Below, piece after piece: positions 63,301 to 64,000 of a DNA stretch of 64,000 nt (position 1 is its first letter; each line of letters opens with the position of its first letter). This DNA is from Actinocrispum wychmicini. Lineage in GTDB: Bacteria > Actinomycetota > Actinomycetes > Mycobacteriales > Pseudonocardiaceae. The notes under the pieces were generated by a model. It worked only from the letters and a program-made list of their open reading frames with translations. It was not told the DNA's origin and searched no databases. The stretch covers positions 478,169 to 542,168 of the forward strand of contig NZ_SLWS01000008.1 in assembly GCF_004345645.1 (NCBI RefSeq), written 5' to 3'. Position numbers and translations under genes: made by a program.

Positions 63301-64000
63301 GTTGACCGAGTCGGTCAGGTCACGCCACGTCCCCGCGACACCAGGGACCTGCGCCTGACCGCCGAGCCGGCCATCACTGCCCACCTCTCGGGCGACCCGG
63401 GTGACTTCGTCGGCGAAGGCGGAGAGCTGGTCGACCATGGTGTTCAACGTGCTCTTGAGTTCGAGGATCTCGCCGCGGGCGTCGACGTTGATCTTCTGCG
63501 TCAGGTCGCCGCGGGCCACCGCCGTCGCCACGGTCGCGATGCTGCGGACCTGGGTGGTGAGGTTGCCGGCCATGAAGTTGACCGAGTCGGTCAGGTCGCG
63601 CCAGGTGCCGGCGACGCCGGGGACCTGCGCCTGGCCGCCGAGCATGCCTTCGGTGCCGACTTCGCGGGCGACGCGGGTGACTTCGTCGGCGAAGGCGGAG
63701 AGTTGGTCGACCATGGTGTTGAGGGTGTTCTTGAGTTCGAGGATCTCGCCACGGGCGTCGACGATGATCTTCTGCGTCATGTCGCCCTTGGCCACCGCGG
63801 TCGCGACCGTCGCGATGCTGCGCACCTGCGTGGTCAGGTTCTCCGCCATGACGTTCACGTTGTCGGTCAGGTCGCGCCAGGTGCCGGCGACGCCGGGGAC
63901 CTGGGCCTGGCCGCCGAGCATGCCTTCGGTGCCGACTTCGCGGGCGACGCGGGTGACTTCGTCGGCGAAGGCGGAGAGTTGGTCGACCATGGTGTTGAGG
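60385..64000 (-). CDS. Hybrid sensor histidine kinase with tandem HAMP repeats (5' end beyond window)
   Basis: The gene enters the window from its right edge; about 1200 residues are visible. From the N-terminal side there are at least six HAMP-like repeats of 92 residues (units beginning MVDQLSAFADEVTRVAREVG), a GAF domain (HRDLSAVASLILSELAPLV to SVHHDLLEQLKE), and a coiled coil rich in Gln/Glu (about 61600-61800). The HisKA domain follows, with MSHELRTPLN (His codon 61543-61545), then the HATPase with NLLSNAVKFT, DTGIGI and GGTGLGLSIS. The C-terminal receiver has its phospho-acceptor Asp at 60610-60612 in LMDVMMPELDG. It resembles cytoplasmic osmosensing Nik1/group III-type hybrid kinases found in actinomycetes. 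Its N-terminus and any membrane part are not visible. Confidence 0.93.
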   Translation of the reverse strand, partial: LNTMVDQLSAFADEVTRVAREVGTEGMLGGQAQVPGVAGTWRDLTDNVNVMAENLTTQVRSIATVATAVAKGDMTQKIIVDARGEILELKNTLNTMVDQLSAFADEVTRVAREVGTEGMLGGQAQVPGVAGTWRDLTDSVNFMAGNLTTQVRSIATVATAVARGDLTQKINVDARGEILELKSTLNTMVDQLSAFADEVTRVAREVGSDGRLGGQAQVPGVAGTWRDLTDSVNFMAGNLTDQVRNIAQVTTAIGRGDLTQKINVDARGEILELKNTLNTMVDQLSAFADEVTRVAREVGTEGKLGGQAQVRGVAGTWKDLTDNVNVMAENLTTQVRAIGVVATAVANGDLGKKIAVEAKGEVAGLADTMNGMVDTLRAFGDEVTRVAREVGTEGTLGGQARVPNVAGTWKELTDNVNVMAENLTTQVRNIAQVTTAVANGDLSKKMDVNARGEILELKNTLNTMVDRLSSFADEVTRVAREVGTEGKLGGQANVVDVSGTWQRLTENVNQLAGNLTTQVRAIGAVATAVTAGDLTRQITVDASGELAELKNNINQMILTLKESTRTNEEQDWLKTNLARIAALMQGHRDLSAVASLILSELAPLVRAQYGAVFLAENDDNGLWVKRIASYGRAETDGTLKFSFGESLVGQAAVDKRTVVVTGAPPDYIRVSSGLGSAAPKNIIVLPVLFEGQVLGVIELASVNEFTSVHHDLLEQLKETIGVNMNTLLANARTEALLAESQRLTRELRARSEQLQAQQDELQDSNTELAEKATLLARQNRDIEVKNSEIEQARQELEDRARQLATASKYKNEFMANMSHELRTPLNSALILAKLLADNLEGNLTPRQREFAKTIYSAGSDLQQLIDDILDLAKVEAGHLEPHATDVALPELVSYVESLCRPLTSEKGLDFAVIVEPPVPGTLHTDEHRLQQILRNLLSNAVKFTHEGSVRMRITMVDPSVTHTSRLGSEPAVIAFSVEDTGIGIAPDKLAVIFEAFQQADGTTSRKYGGTGLGLSISRELTQLLGGELHVTSEPGAGSTFTLYLGVSTPVAPIRPIVQEIVQTTEESTSDTTPMRFHGEKILIVDDDLRNVFALTAMLEQHGLDVVYADNGVAGVRALEQYKDIALVLMDVMMPELDGNATIAAIREMSTYADLPVIAVTAKAMAEDRERTLAAGANDYVTKPVNNDLLLRLIATHLDAEETVG
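62335..64000 (-). repeat. 276-bp tandem DNA repeats encoding HAMP units
   Basis: Each 92-codon HAMP unit of the hybrid kinase is repeated in the DNA with 276-bp spacing. The units nearest the window end (about 63350-64000) are nearly identical over long stretches, for example the block around CGGCGAAGGCGGAGAGTTGG, which occurs at both 63687 and 63963. Inner units (62335-63100) have diverged more. The gradient suggests recent unit duplication or gene conversion towards the 5' part. Confidence 0.85.

Noticed and set aside
62335..64000. CRISPR-like array from regular repeats
   Set aside because: The 276-bp repeats are coding, without spacers, and translate to HAMP units.

Overview
The window is GC-rich DNA with GTG starts, four-base ATGA/GTGA gene overlaps and protein families typical of filamentous actinomycetes: Scr1-type XRE/DUF397 pairs, NB-ARC-TPR proteins, MmpL transporters, tandem-HAMP hybrid kinases and a stand-alone Ku. 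Gene content fits the Pseudonocardiales, but I cannot name a genus. About 50 intact protein genes and six decayed ones are supported. No tRNA, rRNA or CRISPR array was seen.

Region 1 (1-5907) is a carboxylate-type catabolic island: the end of an MFS transporter, a FadR-like GntR regulator, a second OxlT-like MFS transporter, and a divergent sucC-sucD-aldehyde dehydrogenase run. Both ligase genes are damaged. sucC has a frameshift and an in-frame TAG, and sucD has lost about 50 codons around the GPNCPG loop. An operator-like sequence shared by the gntR and sucC promoters recurs almost exactly over the premature stop of sucC.

Region 2 (5974-10301) holds a protein of unknown function, a four-helix membrane KAP-like P-loop NTPase and an alpha/beta hydrolase.

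Region 3 (10386-21939) is an aerobic cobalamin cluster: cobL-cobM, cobK, the opposing cobG-cobH-cobIJ operon, and riboswitch-controlled cobN. A decayed IS200/IS605 element (tnpA and tnpB remnants and the right-end hairpin) lies between the cobG start and the cobN riboswitch. A small secreted-protein pseudogene lies between cobM and cobK.

Region 4 (21981-31336) has a LysE-exporter remnant, a PaaK-like adenylate-forming ligase, a membrane-anchored Hsp70-like protein and glutamate synthase gltB-gltD. Region 5 (31633-41042) has a Tat-exported GH78 rhamnosidase behind a LacI-type palindrome, a PAC2 protein, a MacAB-like export operon and an NB-ARC-TPR protein.

Region 6 (41043-54459) mixes a TagB-like transferase, the XRE/DUF397 pair, an ADP-ribosylglycohydrolase/PfkB kinase operon, argS, a PaaX-like regulator, a Ser/Thr kinase with an extracellular CBM2-like domain, a GNAT, RidA and Ku. 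Region 7 (54525-64000) has an MmpL transporter with TetR, a cytochrome P450, a serine hydrolase, a proline-rich membrane protein and a hybrid sensor kinase with at least six HAMP repeats, cut off by the window end.

At DNA level, the 11-mer CCACTGTGGAC appears five times, always on the + strand. AT-rich words built on ACTGTAT recur inside coding regions.
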